Source: Ignavibacteria bacterium (lineage in GTDB: Bacteria; Bacteroidota; Ignavibacteria; Tepidaquicellales; OLB5). From it: a stretch of DNA of 59,052 bases. This document shows positions 35,439 through 43,183 of the stretch, piece by piece. Position 1 is the stretch's first letter. Every line of letters starts with the position of its first letter. The notes below the pieces were generated by a model. The model was not told the DNA's origin. It saw only the letters and a program-made list of their open reading frames with translations, and ran no database searches. The stretch lies in assembly GCA_014879675.1 (NCBI GenBank), contig JACSRQ010000138.1, forward strand, positions 1 through 59,052, in the 5' to 3' direction. The position numbers and the translations under genes are program-made.

Positions 35439-35780
35439 ATGAAGATGAATTGGATCAAACTGGATTCACCAGAAATGCTGCAGGAAATGAAGGCAGCTTC
35501 CGAAAATGAGAAAGTCCTGGTATTAAAATTTAGCCCTAAATGTGCAATAAATTACGTTGTGCGTAACCTCCTCGAAAGGGAGTGGGCAGAGGGCGAAATG
35601 AGTATGAAAACCTATATTGTTGATGTAATTTCCGGCAAAGGCATTTCAGCGCAGATCGAAAAGGATTATGGAGTTGACCATGAGTCCCCCCAGGCTATTG
35701 TTATAGATAAGGGTAAGGTTGTATTCCATGCCTCGCACGGAAAAGTAATATATTCTGAACTTAGAAAATTCGCTAATTAA
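35439..35780 (+). CDS. ytxJ: YtxJ/BrxC-like monothiol thioredoxin-fold protein
   Basis: A 113-residue protein of the YtxJ (DUF2847) family, linked to the bacillithiol redox system. The active-site-like segment is KFSPKCAINYVV with one cysteine, then YIVDVISGKGISAQIEKDYG and the thioredoxin-like cis-Pro region HESPQAIVI. The ending HASHGKVIYSEL is also characteristic. No signal peptide. It is followed 12 bases later by the truncated ALDH-like gene. DinB-fold proteins elsewhere in the window are consistent with bacillithiol use. Confidence 0.86.
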   Translation: MKMNWIKLDSPEMLQEMKAASENEKVLVLKFSPKCAINYVVRNLLEREWAEGEMSMKTYIVDVISGKGISAQIEKDYGVDHESPQAIVIDKGKVVFHASHGKVIYSELRKFAN

Positions 35781-35792
35781 TTATCCGGTATT

Positions 35793-36674
35793 ATGGCAAC
35801 TCGACTTCAGGTTCCTAAAATGTATAAGCTTTATATCGGCGGCAAGTTCACCAGAACGGAATCCGAGCGGTATATGGCGGCTCTAAACCCGAAAACAGGC
35901 GATAAGCTCTGCAATGTATCAAAAGCATCACGTAAGGATGCGAGAAATGCAGTTGTGGCTGCAAGGGCGGGATTCAACTCATGGTCAGGTAAAACCGGCT
36001 ATGAAAGGGGACAGATATTATACCGCTTGGCAGAAATGCTTGAGGGAAGAAAAGATCAGTTAGCACACGAGATATTCCTTTCAATGAAAGTTACTAAGTC
36101 ACATGCTTTAAAAGAAGTTATGAAGTCCATTGACAGGATAATCTGGTATGCAGGTCTGGCTGATAAATACTCACAGCTCATTGGCACGGTCAATTCCGTA
36201 CAGTCAGGTTACTTCAACTTTTCTATGCCCGAGCCAACCGGAATTGTTACAATTTTACTGCCTGAAGAGCTGCCCATGCTGGCACTTATCAGCAGATTAT
36301 GCCCGGTCATTGCAAGCGGAAATTCATGCATTATTGTTGCATCGGAAACCGCGCCGCTGCCTGCATTAACATTTTCGGAAATTGCCGCAACCAGCGATGT
36401 TCCGGCAGGCGTGATAAACATTCTCACCGGCAGCAAAAAGGAGCTTGTACCGCATCTTGCGGGGCACATGGATGTTAATTCATTCGATTACGCTGAATCA
36501 AATCCTGCTTTCAAAAAAGATGTTCAAACCTCATGCGCTAATAATATAAAGAGATTTGTGTATTCAGCGCATAAAAATCCCGCTGAGTATTACAATGATG
36601 ACCTCAACGAGAACATCATGCAGGTGCAGAATTTTGTTGAGATAAAGACAGTCTGGCATACAATGGGGCTTTAA
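35793..36674 (+). CDS. ALDH-like protein lacking the catalytic domain
   Basis: A 293-residue aldehyde dehydrogenase homologue limited to the N-terminal, coenzyme-binding part. Recognisable pieces are KLYIGGKFTRTES, SRKDARNAVVAARAGFNSWS, the PEPTGIVTILLPEELPMLAL segment (N of PWNF replaced), and GVINILTG. After this the GSTEVG, ELGGK and GQxC regions are missing and a different end (EIKTVWHTMGL) follows. Both catalytic Glu and Cys are therefore absent. The frame is clean and the next gene begins 28 bases later, so this is not a recent frameshift. It may bind NAD or partner the full ALDH; that is inference. Confidence 0.85.
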   Translation: MATRLQVPKMYKLYIGGKFTRTESERYMAALNPKTGDKLCNVSKASRKDARNAVVAARAGFNSWSGKTGYERGQILYRLAEMLEGRKDQLAHEIFLSMKVTKSHALKEVMKSIDRIIWYAGLADKYSQLIGTVNSVQSGYFNFSMPEPTGIVTILLPEELPMLALISRLCPVIASGNSCIIVASETAPLPALTFSEIAATSDVPAGVINILTGSKKELVPHLAGHMDVNSFDYAESNPAFKKDVQTSCANNIKRFVYSAHKNPAEYYNDDLNENIMQVQNFVEIKTVWHTMGL

Positions 36675-36702
36675 ACAGAAATGTCAAATCTAGAAATATT
36701 CA

Positions 36703-37233
36703 ATGTCAAATATAAATGAAGGCTACCTCATTACGGATTTAAAAGGATATACACCGGAAATTGGAAGGCTGGTATCAATGATGAATTATGCCAGAAGCGT
36801 GACAATTGACTCTGTAAGAAACTTATCACCCTCTCAATTAGATTTCCTTCTTGATGAAAAAGCAAATTCTATTGGCGCTTTGTTGATGCATATAGCATCA
36901 ACTGATTTCTTCTTCCGGATATTTAGTTTCGAAAAACGGGAGCTAACTACAGAAGAAGATGAAGAGTGGGCACCTGCTTCTTATCTGGATGAGCCTGCAA
37001 GAAAGCACATCAAGGGCAACAGTGTAGAGTATTATCTTGAAGTTTTAATGAACGAACGTAACAAAGTACTGGATAAACTTAAAACAGTAAATGACGCCTG
37101 GCTTTATGAAGAAGTCCCTTTTTGGAATAATAAACCTGCCAATAATTATTTCATGTGGTTTCATGTTTTTGAAGATGAAATCAACCACCGCGGGCAGATC
37201 AACCTATTGAGAAAGCGCATCCCTAATACCTAA
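36703..37233 (+). CDS. DinB/DUF664-like protein
   Basis: A 176-residue DinB-fold protein with IGALLMHIAS (H63) and the C-terminal FEDEINHRGQINLLRKRIP, where H162 is kept but the position four residues before it is Asp158 instead of His. This is typical of the DUF664-like branch. It lies close to the YtxJ gene, about 0.9 kb upstream. No signal peptide. Metal binding is possible, but the substrate is unknown. Confidence 0.86.
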   Translation: MSNINEGYLITDLKGYTPEIGRLVSMMNYARSVTIDSVRNLSPSQLDFLLDEKANSIGALLMHIASTDFFFRIFSFEKRELTTEEDEEWAPASYLDEPARKHIKGNSVEYYLEVLMNERNKVLDKLKTVNDAWLYEEVPFWNNKPANNYFMWFHVFEDEINHRGQINLLRKRIPNT

Positions 37234-37301
37234 ACTCAGAACTACGCAGTGCCGAAGTATGTTATTTCTTATAACTTGTTGTTAAACATATTCTATTTAT
37301 T

Positions 37302-37775
37302 ATGAAAAACCTACTTAAGCTTATTGTTTGTATTGCTATTTGCCAACTCGCGGGAGTAATAGGTTCAATTTTTACAATGGATAACATTTCAACCTGGTAC
37401 CCGACACTAACAAAACCGCCATTACAGCCGCCTAACTGGATATTCGGGCCGGTATGGATAACTCTCTATGTACTAATGGGTATCTCATTGTTTCTTGTCA
37501 TCAAAAAAGGTTTTGATGCCCCCGGAGTTAAATCTGCCACCGGATTGTTTGCCGCGCAGCTTATATTGAATGCTTTATGGTCGATCGTATTTTTCGGAAT
37601 GCATGAGCTACTTTTTTCGATAGTTATTATCGCCGCATTATGGCTGCTGATACTGCTGACCATGCTGAAATTCAAGCCTATCTCATTAACTGCGGCAGTA
37701 TTGTTATTGCCATACCTGCTTTGGGTTAGCTTTGCTTCGTATCTTAACAGCGCGATATATGTGCTGAATAAGTGA
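37302..37775 (+). CDS. tspO: TspO/MBR family protein
   Basis: A 157-residue five-helix membrane protein of the TspO/peripheral-benzodiazepine-receptor family. The signature WYPTLTKPPLQPPNWIFGPV and VWITLYVLMGISLFLV match the first loop and second helix; FAAQLILNALWSIVFFG and LPYLLWVSFASYLN match the later helices. TspO binds porphyrins and related ligands and modulates stress or tetrapyrrole metabolism. It stands after the DinB gene and before a long repeat-rich gap. Confidence 0.94.
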   Translation: MKNLLKLIVCIAICQLAGVIGSIFTMDNISTWYPTLTKPPLQPPNWIFGPVWITLYVLMGISLFLVIKKGFDAPGVKSATGLFAAQLILNALWSIVFFGMHELLFSIVIIAALWLLILLTMLKFKPISLTAAVLLLPYLLWVSFASYLNSAIYVLNK

Positions 37776-38773
37776 GGTATTAGAAACTTTTGGCTTGGAT
37801 GAGGATATTCAGAAGCGAACCCCCGATGTTGATTCACTAAGGAAACTGATTCAGTTCAATCAGCATTAAATGAGAACTCGGAAAATCGTCCCCCCTTTTG
37901 AGAAGCGAAAGGGGGGACAAAGCGAAATGACTCCGTAGGAGTCACACATTTATAGTGATAAGATGTAGATACAATCGACCCCAGCGGGGTCGCACATAAG
38001 GTTGAGTGCATCTTTCATTCACTGATGTCACTTTTGTTGATTAACTGGTTTTCAATATCTTTCAATTCATTGATGATTTAGGTCTAGATACCTGCCTTCG
38101 CAGGTATGACAAGCGGATGCGGTATGACAAGCGGAAATGTTATCCCTAAGAAATCTTCCCCTTTATAAGGAGGATTTAATTTTCGTGTTGACTCCGTAGG
38201 AGTCACACATTTATAGAGATTGAATACAAAAAGCCCTCGACCCCAGCGGGGTCGCACATAAGTTATTAAAAAAATCTTTGACAAGACATTATTTTTGTTG
38301 ATTTACCGGTGCTAAAAATCTACCAATTCTGCTTTCATTTTCATCTAGATACCTGCCTTCGCAGGTATGACAAGCGGATGCAGAATGACAAGCGGAAAAT
38401 GTTATCCCAAGCGATCTTCCCCTTTATAAGGAGGATTTAATTTTCGTTTTGACTCCGTAGGAGTCACACATTTATAGAGATAATATGTGGAATCTATCGA
38501 CCCCAGCGTGGTCGCACATGAGGTTGAGTGCATCTTTCATTCACTGATGTCACTTTTGTTGATTAACTGGTGCTCAATATCTTTCAATTCATTGATGATT
38601 TAGGTCTAGATACCTGCCTTCGCCATGCGGAGCTTGGCAGGCAGGAATGACAAGCGGAAATGGGCTGATTCTATAAGAATCAATTAAAATCTTTAATTAT
38701 GAAACTTATTTGGGTATATTGCGGTATATAAGTATAGTAAAAACACTGAAATTCAAGGAGATACCATAAAATA
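37776..38773. other. 998-base intergenic region filled with repeats
   Basis: No gene could be supported here. From left to right it holds a palindrome at 37888-37918 (arms GTCCCCCCTTT and AAAGGGGGGAC) and a 261-bp tandem array at 37929-38659, described separately. The rest, up to the S41 protease gene, is AT-rich with AAGGAG at 38755-38760 as a possible ribosome binding site. Confidence 0.8.
37929..38659. repeat. tandem composite repeat, period 261 bp, 2.8 copies
   Basis: The mark GACTCCGTAGGAGTCACACA starts at 37929, 38190 and 38451, exactly 261 bases apart. Each unit has this palindrome, then GACCCCAGCGGGGTCGCACA (one T for G in unit 3), a spacer, a GATACCTGCCTTCGCAGGTA palindrome followed by TGACAAGCGG, and CCCCTTTATAAGGAGG. 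Unit 3 stops before its last part and has an extended palindrome with inserted sequence. Units 1 and 3 share nearly the same spacer; unit 2 has a different one. Confidence 0.9.
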
Positions 38774-40366
38774 ATGCAAAAACGCAAATATCTGATTCCG
38801 ATTTTCCTGATGTTAGTCTCGATTGGTGTGCTCGTGGGCATGAAAGTGAACACAGCAGCATCCGGCGATGATGTATTTGATAACGTCAAGAAATTCAACG
38901 AAGCTCTCACTTTGGTTCAGAAAAATTACGTGGATGATGTCAGCACGGATAAACTGACCGAAGCAGCCATCAAAGGCATGCTTGCGCAGCTTGACCCGCA
39001 CTCAACATACATTACACAGGACCAGTTAAAACGGATAAACGAAGATTTCCAGGGAAGCTTTGATGGTATCGGCGTTGAGTTTGATATTGTTAATGATACC
39101 ATTACAATTATTACCCCAATTTCAGGCGGACCTTCAGAGGCGCTTGGAATACTTGCAGGTGATAAGATAGTAAAGATCGACGGTGTAAATGCCATTGGCA
39201 TGACGCGCGAAGATGTACCGAAAAAACTGCGCGGTCCAAAAGGTACCAAAGTTGTTGTATCGATCTCACGCGGCGGTAGTCCGAACCTGATAGATTTTGA
39301 AATTACGCGCGATAAAATTCCTCTTTACAGCGTTGACGCTTCGTTTATGATAAATGATGAAGTCGGCTACGCGAGGGTTACCAGATTTTCCGCAACTACA
39401 TACGATGAGCTGAACAAATCGCTTGCCGAGATGAAGAAACAGGGGATGAAGAAGCTGGTACTTGACCTCAGGAATAACCCGGGCGGTTACCTTGACCAGG
39501 CTTTCAAAATTTCAAGCATGTTCATAGAGCGCGGTAAAAAGATAGTTTATACAAAGAGCAGGATACCCGCATACAATGATGAATATGTTTCCGAAGGCGG
39601 AGAATATACCAAGATGCCGCTTATAGTTCTTGTAAACGATGGCTCTGCAAGCGCAAGCGAGATCGTTTCAGGTGCAATACAGGATTGGGACAGGGGATTG
39701 ATTGTAGGCGAAAACACTTTCGGTAAAGGGCTTGTTCAGAGGCAGTACGACCTTTCAGACGGCTCTGCAATGAGAGTTACAACATCACGTTACTACACAC
39801 CTTCAGGCAGGCTGATACAGAAACCGTACGAAGGCGGAGAATACAAAAAAATGCTGCTTAACCAGGATGAAGGCGATAACCTTTATCACAACAATGATAC
39901 CAAGGATACTTCAAGGCCGGAATTCAAAACAATGGGTGGCAGAACAGTATTCGGCGGCGGCGGTGTAACACCTGATTTCATAGTTAAGCTTGATACTTTA
40001 ACCGATTATTCTGTACAACTCAGAAGGGTTAATCTCTTCCTTGAATATGCGAACGCATATTTCGATCAGAACAGGGAAAACATAAAATCCAGCTATTCCG
40101 ATTACATCAAATTCAGGGATAACTTCGAAATTACCCCCAATATGCTTGAGGATTTCAAAACACTTGCTGCTTCTAAGAACATAACGTTCAACGATGAGCA
40201 GTACAGCAGGGATCTTGATTTTATAAAGACGAGCATTAAGTCCATTCTCGCAAGAGACCTTTGGGGCAATAACGGAAGCATGGCTGTTTGGCTTGCTACC
40301 GATAGGCAGTTTGAAAAAGCTATGACGCTTTTCCCTGAAGCTGAAAAGCTGGCACAGCTTAGATAA
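38774..40366 (+). CDS. S41-family C-terminal processing peptidase
   Basis: A 530-residue CtpA-type protease. The N-terminal helix (YLIPIFLMLVSIGVLVGM) anchors or exports it. It has an S41 N-domain, a PDZ domain (about 95-180, with GIGVEFDIVNDTITIITPI) and the peptidase core. The Ser/Lys dyad is S293 (in NDGSASASEI) and K318 (TFGKG), 25 residues apart as in other CtpA/Prc enzymes. It trims or degrades periplasmic proteins. The C-terminal region of about 150 residues is longer than in minimal CtpA. A good AAGGAG lies upstream. Confidence 0.96.
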   Translation: MQKRKYLIPIFLMLVSIGVLVGMKVNTAASGDDVFDNVKKFNEALTLVQKNYVDDVSTDKLTEAAIKGMLAQLDPHSTYITQDQLKRINEDFQGSFDGIGVEFDIVNDTITIITPISGGPSEALGILAGDKIVKIDGVNAIGMTREDVPKKLRGPKGTKVVVSISRGGSPNLIDFEITRDKIPLYSVDASFMINDEVGYARVTRFSATTYDELNKSLAEMKKQGMKKLVLDLRNNPGGYLDQAFKISSMFIERGKKIVYTKSRIPAYNDEYVSEGGEYTKMPLIVLVNDGSASASEIVSGAIQDWDRGLIVGENTFGKGLVQRQYDLSDGSAMRVTTSRYYTPSGRLIQKPYEGGEYKKMLLNQDEGDNLYHNNDTKDTSRPEFKTMGGRTVFGGGGVTPDFIVKLDTLTDYSVQLRRVNLFLEYANAYFDQNRENIKSSYSDYIKFRDNFEITPNMLEDFKTLAASKNITFNDEQYSRDLDFIKTSIKSILARDLWGNNGSMAVWLATDRQFEKAMTLFPEAEKLAQLR

Positions 40367-40387
40367 AAGTTTCTGCAGCAATTTTTT

Positions 40388-40412
40388 ACAGGGAGCAATT
40401 TTTGCTTCCTGT
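40388..40412 (+). terminator. possible weak terminator after the S41 gene
   Basis: ACAGGGAGCAA (40388-40398) pairs with TTGCTTCCTGT (40402-40412) with one G-U pair. The T-rich tail is poor, so it may be only a processing hairpin. Confidence 0.4.
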
Positions 40413-40436
40413 AATTTGATTCTTACTAAACTCGGG

Positions 40437-41225
40437 ATGTATTTAAAACCCATTTTAACGATTTTCACTTTAGTCTTGCTGTTATCAATTAACAGCAGGA
40501 CTTTTTCACAATCAGAAGTACTTTATGACGGTGAAGAACTGTATTATGAAGTTGATTATTCATTCTTAAACATAGGCTGGGCAAAATTCAATACCGATAA
40601 AGTACCCGGGAAAGAGAATTTTTTCATCACAAAGGCAAAACTGAAATCAAACACCTCACTTCCTATTGTTGATGTTGATTATGATTTCATCAGTGAAATT
40701 GAGCTGAAGAACGGAAAGATGATTCCGCACAAATTCACCGCCTACCAGTATAAGGATGGAAAGAAAAGTACGCTGATAACAATATTCAACCATGATTCAG
40801 CATTTATAAGCTTGTATATAACCGGCTATGACGGTAATGTTGAAGTTGATACTAAAATTCCGACTTCAACTGTATTCCAGGACGGGCTTTCAATTTTTTA
40901 CTATGCCAGGTATAACACTCCTAAAACGCGGACCGAATACGTGCCGGTAATAATGCACACTGATACTTCCATCATGAAGATTGATTTCAACAATGCTAAA
41001 ACGGATGTTGAAATAAGCGAAATAGATTATGACATAGCCTCAGTTTACCTTGAGGGCTTTTCATATTTCAAGGCTGTTTTTGGATTAACCGGTGATTTCT
41101 CCGGCTGGTTCTCGGATGATGAAGCACGCATCCCGCTCAAAGCAAAGCTGCAGGTCGAAATCGGCAGCATAACGCTTGAGCTTAAATCATGGAAACACGG
41201 CTCTTGGCAGCCACCGAGGTATTAA
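40437..41225 (+). CDS. secreted DUF3108-domain protein
   Basis: A 262-residue exported protein; the ATG at 40437 is chosen because the signal peptide (PILTIFTLVLLLSINSRTFS) starts there, while an in-frame TTG at 40416 lies in a hairpin. The rest is beta-rich and matches DUF3108: GEELYYEVDYSFLNIGWAKF, GKMIPHKFTAYQYKDGKK, and a C-terminal half with KAKLQVEIGSITLELKSW. The family is periplasmic or outer-membrane-associated, with unknown function. It follows the S41 protease by 70 bases on the same strand. Confidence 0.87.
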   Translation: MYLKPILTIFTLVLLLSINSRTFSQSEVLYDGEELYYEVDYSFLNIGWAKFNTDKVPGKENFFITKAKLKSNTSLPIVDVDYDFISEIELKNGKMIPHKFTAYQYKDGKKSTLITIFNHDSAFISLYITGYDGNVEVDTKIPTSTVFQDGLSIFYYARYNTPKTRTEYVPVIMHTDTSIMKIDFNNAKTDVEISEIDYDIASVYLEGFSYFKAVFGLTGDFSGWFSDDEARIPLKAKLQVEIGSITLELKSWKHGSWQPPRY

Positions 41226-41226
41226 T

Positions 41227-41340
41227 CCTGAGCGAAGCGAAGGATCCATTGTTTATTATTCTTTTTTATTTCCCTCTTTCCCAAACTCCAGTTTGGGAAA
41301 GGAATAAACTGTTTGTCACCCTGAACTTGTTTCAGGGTCT
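41227..41340. repeat. three dispersed repeat elements
   Basis: The gap holds CCTGAGCGAAGCGAAGGATC (from 41228), a hairpin at 41277-41300 with arms TTTCCCAAACT and AGTTTGGGAAA, and a 26-base element at 41315-41340 built on CCCTGAACTTGTTTCAGGG, which is identical to 56595-56620. Confidence 0.9.
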
Positions 41341-41413
41341 GTTTAAGGGAAAAGTGTAAGGTTAGGCATATTGTTATTTCCTAATTTTTAATTCGTAATT
41401 CTTAATTTGTTTT

Positions 41414-41965
41414 ATGATACTTCCATATCAAAATAAACTTCCTAAGATAGACCCATCCGTGTTAATTGCCGAAGGCGCACATGTGATAGGTGATGTTGAG
41501 ATCGGCAAAAACTCCAGCATATGGTTTAACACGGTAATTCGCGGCGATGTAAATTATATCAGGATAGGGGAGCGGACCAATATTCAGGATCTAACTATGG
41601 TTCACGTTACCTATAAGAAATTCCCCACATTCATTGGTAATGATATATCGATCGGACACAGCGCAGTGATCCACGGCTGCAAGATCGATGATTTTGCATT
41701 AATCGGTATAGGCGCAAAATTGCTTGATAACTGCCATATCAATTCATACTCGCTTGTTGCGGCAGGCTCGGTAGTGAAAGAAGGATTTGAAGTCCCGGGC
41801 GGCACGCTTGTTGCCGGTGTACCGGCTAAGGTTATGCGTGATCTGAAGCCTGAAGAGATAGAAAAGATCAAACAAAACGCGAAAAATTACCTGTTTTACT
41901 GCGAACAGTATAAAGAGTTCAATAAAGGGCTCGGTTTTCAAGATTTTTTGACACTTGACAAATAG
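41414..41965 (+). CDS. gamma-carbonic-anhydrase-like hexapeptide-repeat protein
   Basis: A 183-residue left-handed beta-helix protein of the gamma-CA/YrdA/PaaY family. Zinc ligands are H64 (MVHVT), H82 and H87 (IGHSAVIHGC), with the R43/D45 (RGD) and Q58 residues conserved. It may hydrate CO2 or serve in a trimeric assembly; many YrdA-type members lack strong activity. The C-terminal helix EEIEKIKQNAKNYLFYCEQY is typical. No signal peptide. It is distinct from the exported beta-CA at 8551-9264. Confidence 0.93.
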   Translation: MILPYQNKLPKIDPSVLIAEGAHVIGDVEIGKNSSIWFNTVIRGDVNYIRIGERTNIQDLTMVHVTYKKFPTFIGNDISIGHSAVIHGCKIDDFALIGIGAKLLDNCHINSYSLVAAGSVVKEGFEVPGGTLVAGVPAKVMRDLKPEEIEKIKQNAKNYLFYCEQYKEFNKGLGFQDFLTLDK

Positions 41966-42061
41966 GAAATTTCTGTATATTTTTAAGTGTTGTAAAATAA
42001 GAAGTTTTGCAGGTATGTTAATGTTATTCTTTAATTTTACTTAACTTAGGTCATAGTTTAG

Positions 42062-42514
42062 TTGCCAAAGGCGAAGAGCAAAGTCGATTTTTCAACAAAA
42101 AATAACATATTGATCAATAATCTCCACCCCGGATACAGGCTGCCGTTAACTCATGGAAATGTTAAGGAGTTGGTATCTAAAGTAATGGATGGGGAGGATT
42201 GCCGAATCGGAGAAATTGTGTTAAATTTCGTAAGTGATAAGGCGATAAGACGCATTAACAAGCAATACCTAGAACACGATTTTTTTACTGATATCATTAC
42301 TTTTCCTTACAGTGATAAAAGAAAAAATATTGAAGGAGAGATTTTCATTTCTTTGGATACCGTTAAGAAAAACGGCAAATTTTACCGTTCGGGATACAAA
42401 GGGGAACTCAGAAGGGTTATAATACATGGGGCCCTGCATCTTGCAGGTTACCTTGATGCCACAAAAAGGCAAAAGGAACTTATTAGGAGCAAAGAAAATT
42501 TCTATTTAGGCTGA
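42062..42514 (+). CDS. ybeY: endoribonuclease YbeY (rRNA maturation factor)
   Basis: A 150-residue YbeY, a metal-dependent RNase acting in 16S rRNA maturation and ribosome quality control. The zinc motif is HGALHLAGYLD, in which the last His of the classic HxxxHxxxxxH is Asp. As far as I know this Asp form occurs in Bacteroidota YbeY proteins, so it is likely functional. The first codon appears to be TTG at 42062; no ATG lies between it and the conserved core. It sits 52 bases upstream of smg. Confidence 0.9.
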   Translation: MPKAKSKVDFSTKNNILINNLHPGYRLPLTHGNVKELVSKVMDGEDCRIGEIVLNFVSDKAIRRINKQYLEHDFFTDIITFPYSDKRKNIEGEIFISLDTVKKNGKFYRSGYKGELRRVIIHGALHLAGYLDATKRQKELIRSKENFYLG

Positions 42515-42565
42515 TTAAAAAAGAATAAAACGGCCCGGTTTTGGAGGGGCCTTCTGAAAATAACG

Positions 42566-43024
42566 ATGTTATACGAGAAAATAATTGAAATTATAGTTTA
42601 CCTGCTAAGCGAGATGAAAAATAACAAGCAGCTCGCTGATGTTGATATGGATAAGCTTGAAAATCTTGGTTATACTCAAAATGAAATTAATACTGCATTC
42701 AGTTGGGTATATACTAAAATATACGCCGGCGAGAAGATATTCATAGATAAGAACAGCGACACACGGTCACAGCGATTTCTTCATGACGTGGAGCAGAATG
42801 TAATTACGGCCGAAGCTTATGGATACCTGGTGCAGCTAAAGGAACTTGGACTCATCAACAATATGGATATTGACCTTATTATAGATAAGATAATGGTATC
42901 AAGCTATAACAGCGTATCACAGGAAGACATGAAAGCTATCATTGCTTCATACCTGCTTGATCTCGACGAAATGAATGATACCAACAGCAGGATGATGATA
43001 AATATTAATGATACAATTCACTAG
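42566..43024 (+). CDS. smg: Smg-like DUF494 protein
   Basis: A 152-residue DUF494/Smg-family protein (MLYEKIIEIIVYLLSEMKNN, LENLGYTQNEINTAFSWVY, and the ending QEDMKAIIASYLLDLDE). Its function is unknown. Smg lies next to topA in many proteobacteria, and the same order is kept here with topA 159 bases downstream, which supports the assignment. It is mostly helical, with no signal peptide. Confidence 0.9.
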   Translation: MLYEKIIEIIVYLLSEMKNNKQLADVDMDKLENLGYTQNEINTAFSWVYTKIYAGEKIFIDKNSDTRSQRFLHDVEQNVITAEAYGYLVQLKELGLINNMDIDLIIDKIMVSSYNSVSQEDMKAIIASYLLDLDEMNDTNSRMMININDTIH

Positions 43025-43092
43025 CAAATAACAAATAGCAAATAACAAAGAGCAACTTTCACAAAGCGAAAGTCAGGAATAGCAAAGAGCAA
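43024..43092. repeat. low-complexity AGCAAATAACAA repeat
   Basis: Degenerate copies of AGCAAATAACAAATAGCAA and AATAGCAAAGAGCAAAAG fill the start of the smg-topA gap. Similar in character to 7109-7180. Confidence 0.6.
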
Positions 43093-43183
43093 AAGATAGT
43101 TTATAATTAAAAGATAAGTAAGCAGCAGTAAACATTTTAAAATTAAAGTAAATGTGAACGGTTCAGGCCGTATAAAAAGATAG

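Noticed and set aside
35793..36674. Short ALDH as a frameshifted pseudogene
   Set aside because: No remaining ALDH sequence follows in another frame before the next gene, and the end is tidy.
37929..38659. Possible CRISPR array
   Set aside because: Units are 261 bases long with several palindromes each, spacers are similar rather than unique, and no cas gene is near.
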